DNA from: an uncultured Porticoccus sp.
GTDB lineage: Bacteria > Pseudomonadota > Gammaproteobacteria > Pseudomonadales > Porticoccaceae
Assembly: GCF_913061305.1 (NCBI RefSeq)
Contig: NZ_CAJXST010000003.1
Span: 124,001-188,000, forward strand
DNA: 64,000 nt
Reading direction: 5' to 3'
Below, one piece after another: positions 51,045-60,465 of this stretch (its first letter is position 1; each line of letters starts with the position of its first letter). The notes under the pieces are model-generated. The model was not told the origin of the DNA. It did not search any database and was given only the letters and a program-made list of their open reading frames with translations. Made by a program: the position numbers and the translations under genes.

Positions 51045-53297
51045 TTAACCCTCATCAATACGCTGCAGGCCAGTGACGTTAGGGATTTGCCTCAATTTTG
51101 TCATGACATTACTCAACTCATTAATGTTCATGACTTCCAGGGTCACCTCCATCCTGACGGAAACGCCTTTTCTACCCTGATCGCTTCGCGAAGACATGGC
51201 TAGAATATTAAGCCCTGCTTTATCCAGAACCGCACTGATATCACGTAACAAGCCACTTCTGTCGTAGGATTCAACTGCAATTTTCACGGGATAAACCTTT
51301 TTCGGTTCACCGCCCCAGCTGACCTCGATAACTCTTTCCGGTTCAACATTTTGCAGGCGAAGAATTTTTCCACAATCCTTACGGTGTACTGAAACCCCCC
51401 GGCTGTTGGTGATATAACCGACGATTTCGTCGCCAGGTACAGGATTACAGCAACCGGCAATGTGGGTCAGCAAGTTACCCACGCCATAGATATAAATATC
51501 GGATTCCTGATAGCGACTGGCTTTTGGCGGTGTGATGAACACAGGTTTTTCGGGTTTTTTATTCAGGTCAAGCATCGCCAGAATGGCATTCACAACCTGA
51601 GTGACACTGATGTCACCTGCACCGATAGCGGCGTAGAGCCCATCTTCTCCATGCTTGTTGAACTTCTCTGCAATTGACTCCAGGTTCACCTGTTTGATAT
51701 TTAATTGACGTAGCTCGCGATCCAGCATGGATTTGCCGGCCTGCGCATTTTTTTCATGGTCCTGTTTTCTGAACCATTGCTGTATTTTGGATCGGGCCTG
51801 GGTTGAGTGAATATAGCCCAGCGCTGGTGACAACCAGTCACGACTGGGTGACTCCTGCTTGCCGGTAAGAATGGTTACTTGGTCAGCAGTTCGCAATGGT
51901 GCATTCAATGGGACTATCTTGCCGTTTACCTTGGCGCCTCGACAGCGGTGGCCAATCGATGTATGAATACGGTAGGCAAAATCCAGTGGGGAGGATTCGG
52001 CAGGCAAATCGACCACATGTCCTTCGGGTGTAAACACATATATCCGATCGGTCGTGCTGTCCCGATTAATCAGTTCTTTGACATGGTCTTCCTCAATTTC
52101 CTCGTGCCATTCCAGAACCTGCCTCAGCCAGGCAATCTTTTCTTCATAGCTGCGGTTGGTGGCCTTGGTATCGGTACCTTTATAACGCCAGTGAGAACAG
52201 ACTCCCAACTCGGCTTCGTCATCCATTTCATGGGTCCGAATCTGGATTTCCAGTACCTTGCCCCCGGGACCAATTACGGCAGTGTGCAGGGATCGATAGC
52301 CATTTTCCTTAGGGAAAGCAATATAATCATCGAACTCATTGGGGATGTTGCGCCAGTGTCCATGAACGGTACCCAGTACGGTGTAGCAGTCCGCCACTGC
52401 AGGCACCAGGACTCTCACTGCACGAATGTCATAAATTTGCGAAAAGCCAACATCCTTGCGCTGCATTTTTTTCCAGATACTGTAAATATGCTTTGCACGG
52501 CCAGCGATCTGCGCTTTGATGCCTGCTTTTTCCAGCTCCGCATGGAGTGTATCGATCATCTGGTTTATGTAGTGTTGACGATCCATACGACGTTCATCGA
52601 GCAAACGTGCGATGTGCTTATACTCTTCGGGCTCCAGATAGCGAAACGCCAGGTCTTCCAGTTCCCATTTAAGTTGGCCAATACCGAGTCGGTGCGCTAA
52701 GGGTGCATAAACATCAAAAATCTCACGGGCAACGCGCTGACGTTTTTCATCGGTGGCCGTTTTCAAGGCCCGGATGGCACAGGTGCGCTCTGCCAGTTTG
52801 ATCAGTGCGACCCGCACATCATCGATAATTGAAACCAGCATTTCCCGGATTTTTGATGCCTGCTGAGTTGCCGTGTGGCCAAACACGGCACCTTCGCTGT
52901 CAGCGCGCATGGTACTGATGACCGCCATTTTCAGAACGCTTTCGATCAGGGCGGCGATTTGTTCACCGAACCGGTTTCTGACTGTTGCGACAGAAAGACG
53001 GCTTTCTCTTACAACCCGGTACAGAATGGCGGCAACCAGGCTGGGGATATCATGGAGGTGGAGTTCTGCGAGAATTTCGGCCATTTCCAGACCGGTTCTG
53101 AAGCTGCTGACGGTAGGTGTCCAGCGTTCACTGCCTGACTTTTCTTCTGCATCGCGCGCCAATTCACAGGCAGCGACCAGAGTTTCTCTGGCACCTGCTT
53201 CAGTGAATGTTCTGTTACTGAGGAGATCGTCGACCCAGTATTCAACTTGTATCGTCCCCTGCTCCTGAACAGGATGATGGTTTCTGACCTGTACCAT
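51045..53297 (-). CDS. relA: GTP pyrophosphokinase RelA
   Basis: 750 residues. It makes (p)ppGpp when uncharged tRNA enters the ribosome. The N-terminal pseudo-hydrolase domain (about 50-210) lacks the HD pair: the motif reads AAILYRVVRES. The synthetase domain (about 250-390) has EFDDYIAFPKENGYRSLHT; EFDD is the form found in monofunctional RelA, whereas bifunctional enzymes have RFKD. TGS (RIYVFTPEGHVVDLP near 425), zinc-finger-like HIAGCCNPVPGDEIVG near 640 and a C-terminal ACT domain follow. The usual upstream neighbour rlmD is missing. Confidence 0.96.
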   Translation of the reverse strand: MVQVRNHHPVQEQGTIQVEYWVDDLLSNRTFTEAGARETLVAACELARDAEEKSGSERWTPTVSSFRTGLEMAEILAELHLHDIPSLVAAILYRVVRESRLSVATVRNRFGEQIAALIESVLKMAVISTMRADSEGAVFGHTATQQASKIREMLVSIIDDVRVALIKLAERTCAIRALKTATDEKRQRVAREIFDVYAPLAHRLGIGQLKWELEDLAFRYLEPEEYKHIARLLDERRMDRQHYINQMIDTLHAELEKAGIKAQIAGRAKHIYSIWKKMQRKDVGFSQIYDIRAVRVLVPAVADCYTVLGTVHGHWRNIPNEFDDYIAFPKENGYRSLHTAVIGPGGKVLEIQIRTHEMDDEAELGVCSHWRYKGTDTKATNRSYEEKIAWLRQVLEWHEEIEEDHVKELINRDSTTDRIYVFTPEGHVVDLPAESSPLDFAYRIHTSIGHRCRGAKVNGKIVPLNAPLRTADQVTILTGKQESPSRDWLSPALGYIHSTQARSKIQQWFRKQDHEKNAQAGKSMLDRELRQLNIKQVNLESIAEKFNKHGEDGLYAAIGAGDISVTQVVNAILAMLDLNKKPEKPVFITPPKASRYQESDIYIYGVGNLLTHIAGCCNPVPGDEIVGYITNSRGVSVHRKDCGKILRLQNVEPERVIEVSWGGEPKKVYPVKIAVESYDRSGLLRDISAVLDKAGLNILAMSSRSDQGRKGVSVRMEVTLEVMNINELSNVMTKLRQIPNVTGLQRIDEG

Positions 53298-53431
53298 AAA
53301 CAGCTCTCGTCTGAATTATTTGTATGCCAGGCCAGAGGGAGCCTTGTACTGGAGGAATAGCTGTATTCGTTGACCTTCGCAGAATTGTGCACGTTGTATA
53401 CAATCATGCAGACGAGGTCTGCCCACCCAAA
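53298..53431. other. Gap between cysM and relA where rlmD usually lies
   Basis: 134 bp with no reading frame of note. In Pseudomonas and E. coli the rlmD gene is found directly before relA. No remnant of it is recognisable here. Confidence 0.45.
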
Positions 53432-54334
53432 TTACGGCTTTTGATGTTCCTGATAAAGTCCCGATGAAAGATAGCGGTCACCGCGGTCACAGATGATCGC
53501 CACGATCACTGCATGCTCTACTTCACGGGATAAACGCAGTGCAGATGCCACAGCGCCGCCCGATGAAACGCCACAAAAAATACCCTCTTCCCGCGCAAGT
53601 GCCCGCATGCAGTCCTCCGCCTCCTGTTGTCCTATATCCATCACGCGATCGACGCGCGCACTATCGAATATAGTCGGCAGATAGGCCTGTGGCCAACGTC
53701 GAATGCCCGGAATGCTGGCCCCCTCCTCTGGCTGTAAACCAATAATCTGAATCCCGGAATTTTGTTCTTTGAGGTAGCGGGACACACCCATGATAGTGCC
53801 GGTAGTGCCCATTGAACTGATGAAATGAGTGATCTTCCCGTCACTCTGTCGCCAGATTTCCGGGCCGGTGTGCTCGTAATGCGACAGTGGATTGTCACTG
53901 TTGGCAAATTGATCGAGGACGATGCCCTTACCCTCTTGCTCCATGGCTTTTGCGAGGTCTCTGGCACCTTCCATGCTCTGTTCACGGCTTACCAGGATAA
54001 GCTCTGCCCCGTAAGCCTGCATGGCCGCCTTGCGCTCGTCTGTACTGTTTTCCGGCATGATCAGGATCATCCGGTAACCTTTGATGGCCGCAGCCATGGC
54101 CAGTGCGATGCCGGTATTGCCCGACGTCGCTTCAATAAGCGTATCGCCCGGTTTGATATCACCTCTCGCTTCGGCATGCTGGATCATCCCCATGGCAGGT
54201 CGGTCTTTTACTGATCCGGCGGGGTTGTTGCCCTCCAATTTCACCAGAATAACGTTATTGGTGTCTCCCGGAAGTCGTTGCAGCCTCACCAGCGGTGTTT
54301 CACCAATACAGGATTCAATGGTTGGATAGATCAT
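53432..54334 (-). CDS. cysM: Cysteine synthase B
   Basis: 300 residues. A PLP enzyme making cysteine from O-acetylserine and sulfide or thiosulfate. The PLP lysine is K43 in NPAGSVKDRPA, the phosphate-binding loop is EATSGNTGIALA near 69, and SSMGTTGTIMGVSRYLKE is near 170. The substrate loop and C-terminus resemble CysM more than CysK (short, IRRWPQAYLP). It continues the sulfur theme of the window (CysB, CysH, CysG). Followed by relA after 134 bp, as in Pseudomonas apart from the missing rlmD. Confidence 0.95.
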   Translation of the reverse strand: MIYPTIESCIGETPLVRLQRLPGDTNNVILVKLEGNNPAGSVKDRPAMGMIQHAEARGDIKPGDTLIEATSGNTGIALAMAAAIKGYRMILIMPENSTDERKAAMQAYGAELILVSREQSMEGARDLAKAMEQEGKGIVLDQFANSDNPLSHYEHTGPEIWRQSDGKITHFISSMGTTGTIMGVSRYLKEQNSGIQIIGLQPEEGASIPGIRRWPQAYLPTIFDSARVDRVMDIGQQEAEDCMRALAREEGIFCGVSSGGAVASALRLSREVEHAVIVAIICDRGDRYLSSGLYQEHQKP

Positions 54335-54489
54335 CAGCTTTCCGGCAACAGGAACAATTCAATATTCACTAAACAGACTGTTATTTTAGCCACCCATGGT
54401 TTGCTTGTCTTGGCGGAACAGACGATAGATCAAGATTGTTTGCATATAAATGCCAGCCAAATCGTTATGTCGGGTGATTGACGCAAGGT

Positions 54490-54876
54490 TTATGGCTGTT
54501 GAGTCTGGGTCAGGACCACAAAGGCAACCGCAAAATCACGTTCATCGGATAAACTGAGCAGCACATTATTCGCCCCCAGTTTTCGCAGAAATTTTTCGGC
54601 ATTGCCCGTGAGGAGGATTGCGGGTGCGCCAGAGGGATCGTTGACAGTCTCAATGTCTTGCCAGGATACCTTGCCAATTCCCGTGCCCAGGGCTTTGCTC
54701 AACGCCTCTTTGGCGGCAAAACGTTTGGCGAGATAGGCAGCCGGGTTGGGTTTGCTATCAAACAGGGCAAGCTCGCGGGGACAAAGTATCCGTCTGGCAA
54801 AATCACGTCCGTGGCGATTCAGGGCCCCGCTGATTCTGGCCACCTGAACAATGTCCGTTCCTATGGCAACAATCAC
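54490..54876 (-). CDS. acpS: Holo-[acyl-carrier-protein] synthase
   Basis: 128 residues. It attaches 4'-phosphopantetheine from CoA to acyl carrier protein. Metal ligands are D8 in GTDIV and E57 in KRFAAKEALSKALGTG. The start overlaps the recO stop by 4 bp, so the two are translationally coupled. In most gammaproteobacteria pdxJ stands between recO and acpS; here it does not. Confidence 0.96.
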   Translation of the reverse strand: MIVAIGTDIVQVARISGALNRHGRDFARRILCPRELALFDSKPNPAAYLAKRFAAKEALSKALGTGIGKVSWQDIETVNDPSGAPAILLTGNAEKFLRKLGANNVLLSLSDERDFAVAFVVLTQTQQP

Positions 54877-55613
54877 GAAGTTTTAACCTCGTTAGTCTTT
54901 TGAAGGTTAAAAAGCTCACGACTTCGCAGGGGCTTGTTCCCCAGGTGCTCCTGAATAGCCAGCCTCATCAGTCGCTTGGCCGCTCTGGCCGTCTCCAGGT
55001 CCTGGTAGTCACCACTGCTGATAGCCAGTAACGCTTTACCCCAAAACAGATAAGGTGACGTCTTATCCTGTGCCGATGGTTGGCAGAGGGAAAACCCCGT
55101 AGATGGATCCAACCAGTACCACTGGTCCGGCAATACCGGGTGGCCGGATACGATATCGGTATCGATCATTAACCCGTAGCCTGCCTCATCAAGCAGGTTG
55201 CGTTCGAAAAGCCGGAGGGCGGGTTCAATCGGCTCGCCATCGGCGAGACTTGTCATGATATTGAGGTAGTGATCAAACAGATCCTGGTGAGGATCATGCT
55301 CTACAAGTAGTCGTATCAGCAGTTCATTGAGATAAAAACCGCTGTACAGCCGTTCGCCAGAGAGCATCAGCGAACGCCCGGAGTGCTCCGCACTGACCAG
55401 AGTTTTTAGTTCTGTTTTTCCGCTCCATCCCACCAGTAGCGGTGTAAACGGCGCAAGTATCCGACTGCCATTTTTGGGGCGCCGGAACCCCCTGGCGACC
55501 ACGCGCAGGCGACCGTAATGACGGGAAAACAAGTCTACCAGTTGGCTGGTTTCCCGATAGGGTCGCGTATGGAGAACAAAAGCTGGCTCTGAGTCGACAC
55601 GCAGGTTGGTCAT
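54873..55613 (-). CDS. recO: DNA repair protein RecO
   Basis: 246 residues. It loads RecA with RecR in gap repair. The N-terminal OB-fold has FVLHTRPYRETSQLVDLFS and RLRVVARGFRRPKN, and the helical C-terminus contains NELLIRLL and RLFERNLLDEAGYG near 150. It lacks the four zinc-binding cysteines, as do other gammaproteobacterial RecO. 110 bp after era, overlapping acpS. Confidence 0.95.
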   Translation of the reverse strand: MTNLRVDSEPAFVLHTRPYRETSQLVDLFSRHYGRLRVVARGFRRPKNGSRILAPFTPLLVGWSGKTELKTLVSAEHSGRSLMLSGERLYSGFYLNELLIRLLVEHDPHQDLFDHYLNIMTSLADGEPIEPALRLFERNLLDEAGYGLMIDTDIVSGHPVLPDQWYWLDPSTGFSLCQPSAQDKTSPYLFWGKALLAISSGDYQDLETARAAKRLMRLAIQEHLGNKPLRSRELFNLQKTNEVKTS

Positions 55614-55723
55614 ATTGCGATGATACAGGCTCTAGCAGTTTGTCGGATAGTATCAGTGCTACCCTTCGACATATTGCCAATCCTAACTTTTATGGTGAAT
55701 GACCCGGCTCTGGAGTATACCGG

Positions 55724-56626
55724 TTAATCGTCGTAGCCTAGACTGCGCAGTGCCCGCTCGTCATCTGACCAGCCGCGACGCACTTTTACCCAAAGGTTGA
55801 GCATGACCTTTGATTCCAGCATGCGCTCCATATCAAGGCGTGCCTGCTGGCCGATTTTTTTCAACCTGCCACCTTTTTCACCGATAATGATTTTCTTCTG
55901 GCCATCCCGCTCGACAAGAATCAGAGCACTGATATGACAGATTTTTTCAGAGGGTTTGAACTCTTCGACTTCCACTGCCACCTCGTAGGGAAGCTCGGCA
56001 CCCAGCTGACGAGTGATTTTCTCCCGGATAATTTCAGCCACCATGTAGCGTTGACTACGGTCTGTAATCTGGTCGTCGGGGAAGAAATGAACCCCCTCGG
56101 GAATTTGCTGAAGGATGGCTCGCTCAAGCTGGGCAAGTTGCTGGCCCTGCAGAGCCGATACCGGGATCAGTCGTGCTTCAGGGAAGCGCTCGGTCAACGT
56201 TCGCATATGAGGTAGTAGAGCCGCTTTGTTCTCCAGCCTGTCCAGCTTGTTCAGGGCAATAATGACCGGCACGTTACTTTTCATTACCTCCTGTGCAACC
56301 TTTTCGTCGGCCTCTGTCCATACGGCGCGATCGACAACGAAGACAATAACATCAACGTCCCGAATCGCACTTTCGGCAGCGCGATTCATGGACCGGTTGA
56401 TCGCCTTGCTCTGGTTGTCGTGCAATCCAGGGGTATCGACAAAAACCAGTTGTGACTCACCTTCGGTTTTTATGCCGAGCATATTTTGTCGAGTCGTTTG
56501 CGGTTTTCGTGAGGTAATGCTTATTTTTTGACCCAACAAGTGATTTAGCAATGTAGATTTACCAACATTTGGTCGACCGACGATGGCCACGTATCCACAA
56601 CGCTTGATAGTTTTTATTTCAGTCAC
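55724..56626 (-). CDS. era: GTPase Era
   Basis: 300 residues. It helps 30S assembly by binding the 3' end of 16S rRNA. G1 is GRPNVGKST (17-25), the G3 DTPG segment is near 64 (FVDTPGLHD), G4 NKLD near 126. The C-terminal KH domain (about 205-285) has [24 protein letters not shown]. Its start overlaps the rnc stop by 4 bp, the classic rnc-era coupling. Confidence 0.97.
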   Translation of the reverse strand: MTEIKTIKRCGYVAIVGRPNVGKSTLLNHLLGQKISITSRKPQTTRQNMLGIKTEGESQLVFVDTPGLHDNQSKAINRSMNRAAESAIRDVDVIVFVVDRAVWTEADEKVAQEVMKSNVPVIIALNKLDRLENKAALLPHMRTLTERFPEARLIPVSALQGQQLAQLERAILQQIPEGVHFFPDDQITDRSQRYMVAEIIREKITRQLGAELPYEVAVEVEEFKPSEKICHISALILVERDGQKKIIIGEKGGRLKKIGQQARLDMERMLESKVMLNLWVKVRRGWSDDERALRSLGYDD

Positions 56627-57309
56627 TTGATGAGTCCGGCTAATGCGTTTTCAGCAGCTTTTTTTTCAGCCGTACGACGGCTGCTGCCTTCGCCGAGGGC
56701 GGGGGTTTTCAGGCCATCAACGGTGCACTCCACCGTGAAAAACTGGCTGTGCGCTTCGCCGCTCACGGAGATCACCTCGTAATTGGGTAAGGGTTTCCCT
56801 CGAGCCTGCATAAATTCCTGCAACTGGGTTTTCGGGTCTCTGAGCGTGTTTTCAGAGAGGTTGGCAAGACGCTTGCGAAATAACAGCATGACCACCTTCT
56901 CGCAGGCAGTCATGCCACCGTCCAGATAGACTGCTCCGATGATAGCCTCCACCGTATCCGCCAGTATAGAAGCCCGTCGGTGGCCGCCACTTTTCAGTTC
57001 ACCCGCACCCAGGTTCAAACATTGACCTATTTCCAGCTCCTTGGCTATTTCAGTCAGTGTGGCACCTTTGACAAGATTGGCACGATAGCGACTCAGGTCA
57101 CCTTCTTTGACCTGAGGAAGACGTTCGTAGACAGCATGGCCAATAATGAAATTCAGCGCCGCATCGCCGAGAAATTCCAGACGCTCGTTGTTGAGTGAGC
57201 CGTGGCTGCGATGGGTCAGAGCCAAATCGAACAGGCTGGTATCCCTGAATTGGTAATCAATACGGTCGAGTAGCCGTTGTTTTATGTTTTTCACACCCGG
57301 ATTCTGCAA
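56623..57309 (-). CDS. rnc: Ribonuclease III
   Basis: 228 residues. It cuts double-stranded RNA, including rRNA precursors. The catalytic signature [17 protein letters not shown] is at 41-57 (E45 and D49), with [16 protein letters not shown] near 118. A double-stranded RNA-binding domain covers about 155-225 with [19 protein letters not shown] and the basic [15 protein letters not shown]. It is 9 bp after the DUF4845 gene and overlaps era. Confidence 0.97.
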   Translation of the reverse strand: MQNPGVKNIKQRLLDRIDYQFRDTSLFDLALTHRSHGSLNNERLEFLGDAALNFIIGHAVYERLPQVKEGDLSRYRANLVKGATLTEIAKELEIGQCLNLGAGELKSGGHRRASILADTVEAIIGAVYLDGGMTACEKVVMLLFRKRLANLSENTLRDPKTQLQEFMQARGKPLPNYEVISVSGEAHSQFFTVECTVDGLKTPALGEGSSRRTAEKKAAENALAGLIK

Positions 57310-57318
57310 GTTATCTGA

Positions 57319-57684
57319 TTATCTGGCGCTGTCATAGGCATTTTCAAAGCGTACCACCACATCCAGATTGCCCATGAAATTAACTCTTTTTTCATAATTG
57401 AGGCTAACCTTTGTATGGGTCTGTTCGCGTTTAATTCTGACCAGCTTCGTGTCGATATCGCGTACATTGTTGATATCAAAATGGGTTAAAAGCTTTCTGC
57501 GAACTTCGGCGTCACTCATGTTATGGATATTCTCTTCTGCCAGAGAATCTATCGCCGCTTTGACAAAGGAGTTATCGAGATACAGCGGTCCGATTTTCAA
57601 CGCCGCGGTGAGGAAAAACCCAACTATAGCCAGCGACAGGAGGCCACCAAGCACTGTAATACCTTGTTGGTTAGTATGTTTCAT
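57319..57684 (-). CDS. DUF4845 membrane protein
   Basis: 121 residues with one N-terminal transmembrane helix (about 8-28, GITVLGGLLSLAIVGFF) that looks like a type IV pilin-type start, followed by a small periplasmic domain (LKIGPLYLDNSFVKAAIDSL and a beta-rich end). The DUF4845 family sits between lepB and rnc in Pseudomonas and relatives. Its function is not known to me. Cotranscription with lepB is likely from the 31-bp gap. Confidence 0.85.
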   Translation of the reverse strand: MKHTNQQGITVLGGLLSLAIVGFFLTAALKIGPLYLDNSFVKAAIDSLAEENIHNMSDAEVRRKLLTHFDINNVRDIDTKLVRIKREQTHTKVSLNYEKRVNFMGNLDVVVRFENAYDSAR

Positions 57685-57715
57685 GACGTTGGCTCCAGGT
57701 ATCTACTTGCTGATA

Positions 57716-58468
57716 TTAGTTGATTGTTCCGGCCCGGTCGAAGCTTGGCAATTCGCCAAATGATTCCCAATGCATCCAGATTAACACGGCCTTACCAACA
57801 ATATTTTCTTCCGGCACAGGACCCCATACCCGGCTGTCGCTACTATTGTCACGGTTATCGCCCATCATGAAGTAATGGCCCTCTGGAACAACCATGGCGT
57901 AGTTTTTCCCCAGTGGCCCAGCCACTTTATTCTTTTGAACCCTATGGATAATGCCATTCAGATTCTCTGCAACCAGCTCGAACCTTGAATCTTCAGCAGG
58001 CTCTGGCAAAGGTGCCTGGTCTGCCAGCAGTCCATTGATATATAGCATATTATCCCGCAATCGAATTTCGTCGCCAGGGAGACCAATGACTCTTTTGATA
58101 AAATAGCGGTCATCATCGGGCGGGAAAAAGACCATCACGTCTCCACGCTCGGGCTCATTAATCGGGACGATCTTGGTGCCGACCACAGGCAGTCTGAGGC
58201 CATAGGTAAACTTGTTAACCAGAATGAAATCGCCAACTTTCAAGGTTGGGATCATGGATCCAGAGGGAATCTGGAATGGTTCGAAGAGGAATGAACGAAG
58301 CACAAAAACCAGCAGCAGGACGGGGAAAAAAGATCCGCTGTATTCAATCCATCCCGGAACAGGCTCTTCCTCACCACGTTTTTTAGAGAGTATAAAACGG
58401 TCAGAGAACCATATAACTCCGGAAATTATTACCAGAAACAATAAGATTAGCGGAAAATTAATATCCAT
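57716..58468 (-). CDS. lepB: Signal peptidase I
   Basis: 250 residues with two N-terminal membrane helices (about 5-22 and 46-62). It removes signal peptides of exported proteins on the periplasmic side. The catalytic Ser is S71 in QIPSGSMIPTL and the general-base Lys is K125 in RYFIKRVIGLPGD. The C-terminal GDNRDNSSDSRVWGPV is also conserved. It follows lepA by 9 bp. Confidence 0.97.
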   Translation of the reverse strand: MDINFPLILLFLVIISGVIWFSDRFILSKKRGEEEPVPGWIEYSGSFFPVLLLVFVLRSFLFEPFQIPSGSMIPTLKVGDFILVNKFTYGLRLPVVGTKIVPINEPERGDVMVFFPPDDDRYFIKRVIGLPGDEIRLRDNMLYINGLLADQAPLPEPAEDSRFELVAENLNGIIHRVQKNKVAGPLGKNYAMVVPEGHYFMMGDNRDNSSDSRVWGPVPEENIVGKAVLIWMHWESFGELPSFDRAGTIN

Positions 58469-58477
58469 TTACACGTC

Positions 58478-60277
58478 TCAACTATCCGTTTTAAGTACAG
58501 CCAGGAATGCTTCCTGAGGTATTTCTACACTGCCCACCTGCTTCATACGTTTTTTACCCTCTTTCTGCTTTTCCAGTAGTTTCTTTTTTCTGGTCATATC
58601 GCCACCATAGCATTTGGCGGTGACATTTTTTCTAAGGGCTTTCACTGTGGTCCGGGCAATGACATGACCACCAACGGCGGCCTGAATAGCTACATCAAAC
58701 ATCTGGCGCGGAATCAACTCTTTCATTTTTTCTGTCAGTTGACGACCTTTGAACTGTGAATGTTGGCGATGAATAATCGAGGCCAGTGCATCTACTTTTT
58801 CGCTATTGATCAATACATCCAGTCTCACCAGGGGGGCGGTCTGAAAACGTGTAAATGCGTAGTCAAGTGATGCAAATCCCCGGCTGACCGATTTTAGGCG
58901 GTCGAAGAAATCCATGACAACCTCGCTCATGGGCAGTTCATAGGTAAGTGAAACCTGGCTGGTGGCAAACACCATGCTTTTTTGAGTGCCACGTTTTTGC
59001 TCGCAAAGCGTAATGACGTTGCCCAGATAATCCTTTGGAACAAGAATGTTCGCTTCACAAAGGGGTTCTCGCATTTCTTCGATACTGGCTGGATCTGGCA
59101 GGTCAGAGGGGTTTGAAATGTGCAGGATTGCGCCATCTGTTTTTACTACCTCATAAACAACCGTGGGTGCAGTCGTGATAAGGTCAAGATTGTATTCCCG
59201 CTCCAGACGTTCCTGAATGATCTCCATATGCAACATGCCGAGGAAACCGCAGCGGAATCCAAAGCCCAGCGCATCAGAGCTTTCCGGCTCATAAAATAGT
59301 GAGGCGTCATTCAGTGTGAGCTTGGCCAGGGCCTCGCGAAAATCTTCAAAATCATCGGAGCTAATCGGGAACATGCCTGCATACACCTGGGGCTTCACAC
59401 GCTGAAAGCCGGGCATGGCAGGAGTATCCGGGGTATTGCTGTGAGTAAACGTGTCACCCACTGGCGCGCCATGGATGTCCTTAATCCCCGCGACCACGAA
59501 ACCCACTTCGCCAGCCTTAAGAACGCCGGTATCCTTTCGCTTGGGAGTAAAAACGCCGATATTATCCACCACATGCGCTTTACCAATGGATTTGGTAATC
59601 ACTTTTTCTTTCACTCTCAGGATGCCCTGGGTCACCCGCACCAGGGAAACGACGCCGAGGTAATTATCAAACCACGAATCGATGATAAGTGCCTGTAAGG
59701 GTGCATCCAGATCACCTACCGGGGCTGGTACTTTAGCCACCAGTTGTTCCAGTATATCCTCTATGCCGAGCCCTGTTTTTGCGCTGCAGCGCACGGCATC
59801 ATGGGCATCAATACCAATGATATCCTCTATCTCGGCAATGACTTTCTCGGGTTCAGCCTGGGGTAAATCCATCTTATTCAGAACAGGGATAACTTCCAGT
59901 CCCTGGGCAATGGCGGTATAGCAATTGGCGACGGATTGTGCTTCAACGCCCTGCCCCGCATCTACCACCAACAGGGCACCTTCACAGGCCGCCAGAGAAC
60001 GCGACACTTCATATGAAAAATCCACATGGCCGGGGGTGTCAATGAAATTGAGCTGATAGGTTTTGCCATCTCTGGCGTGATAATCAAGTGTCACACTCTG
60101 TGCCTTGATTGTGATACCGCGCTCCCGCTCAATATCCATTGAGTCGAGAACCTGCTCAGCCATTTCACGGGAAGAAAGCCCACCGCAAATTTGAATAAAG
60201 CGGTCAGCAATGGTGGATTTTCCATGATCGATATGCGCGATAATAGAGAAATTTCGGATATGGCTAAGGTCGGACAC
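58478..60277 (-). CDS. lepA: Elongation factor 4 (LepA)
   Basis: 599 residues, normal length. A ribosome-bound GTPase acting in initiation or back-translocation. G1 AHIDHGKST is at 14-22, followed by [10 protein letters not shown] (G2), [11 protein letters not shown] (G3) and NKMDLP (G4). The C-terminal LepA-specific domain has [13 protein letters not shown] and [27 protein letters not shown]. It heads the lepA-lepB-DUF4845-rnc-era-recO-acpS operon and has a terminator-separated gap from the mucD-like gene. Confidence 0.98.
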   Translation of the reverse strand: MSDLSHIRNFSIIAHIDHGKSTIADRFIQICGGLSSREMAEQVLDSMDIERERGITIKAQSVTLDYHARDGKTYQLNFIDTPGHVDFSYEVSRSLAACEGALLVVDAGQGVEAQSVANCYTAIAQGLEVIPVLNKMDLPQAEPEKVIAEIEDIIGIDAHDAVRCSAKTGLGIEDILEQLVAKVPAPVGDLDAPLQALIIDSWFDNYLGVVSLVRVTQGILRVKEKVITKSIGKAHVVDNIGVFTPKRKDTGVLKAGEVGFVVAGIKDIHGAPVGDTFTHSNTPDTPAMPGFQRVKPQVYAGMFPISSDDFEDFREALAKLTLNDASLFYEPESSDALGFGFRCGFLGMLHMEIIQERLEREYNLDLITTAPTVVYEVVKTDGAILHISNPSDLPDPASIEEMREPLCEANILVPKDYLGNVITLCEQKRGTQKSMVFATSQVSLTYELPMSEVVMDFFDRLKSVSRGFASLDYAFTRFQTAPLVRLDVLINSEKVDALASIIHRQHSQFKGRQLTEKMKELIPRQMFDVAIQAAVGGHVIARTTVKALRKNVTAKCYGGDMTRKKKLLEKQKEGKKRMKQVGSVEIPQEAFLAVLKTDS

Positions 60278-60393
60278 AGCGATTCAATCTGTTTGCAGCC
60301 GGTTGGGCTGGGGGGGTTGATTTTAGGCCATGCAGTCTAGCGTATTTGCTGTGCAGACGCTATGAGTAGCACGTCAAACAGGTAAACGGCCTG

Positions 60394-60428
60394 CAAAAAT
60401 GCCATGGGTTCCACAGAACCCATTTTTT
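60394..60428 (-). terminator. Terminator between the mucD-like gene and lepA
   Basis: ATGGGTTC (60404-60411) and GAACCCAT (60416-60423) form a perfect stem around CACA. On the minus strand it is followed by GGCATTTTTG; on the plus strand by six T. It lies about 40 bp past the mucD-like stop codon. Confidence 0.6.
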
Positions 60429-60465
60429 GATTTTCTCGGATACGGAATGGATAAATATCAGTCGA

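Noticed and set aside
51879-52700. Plus-strand open frame of 273 codons
   Set aside because: It lies entirely antisense to relA and has no recognisable domain.
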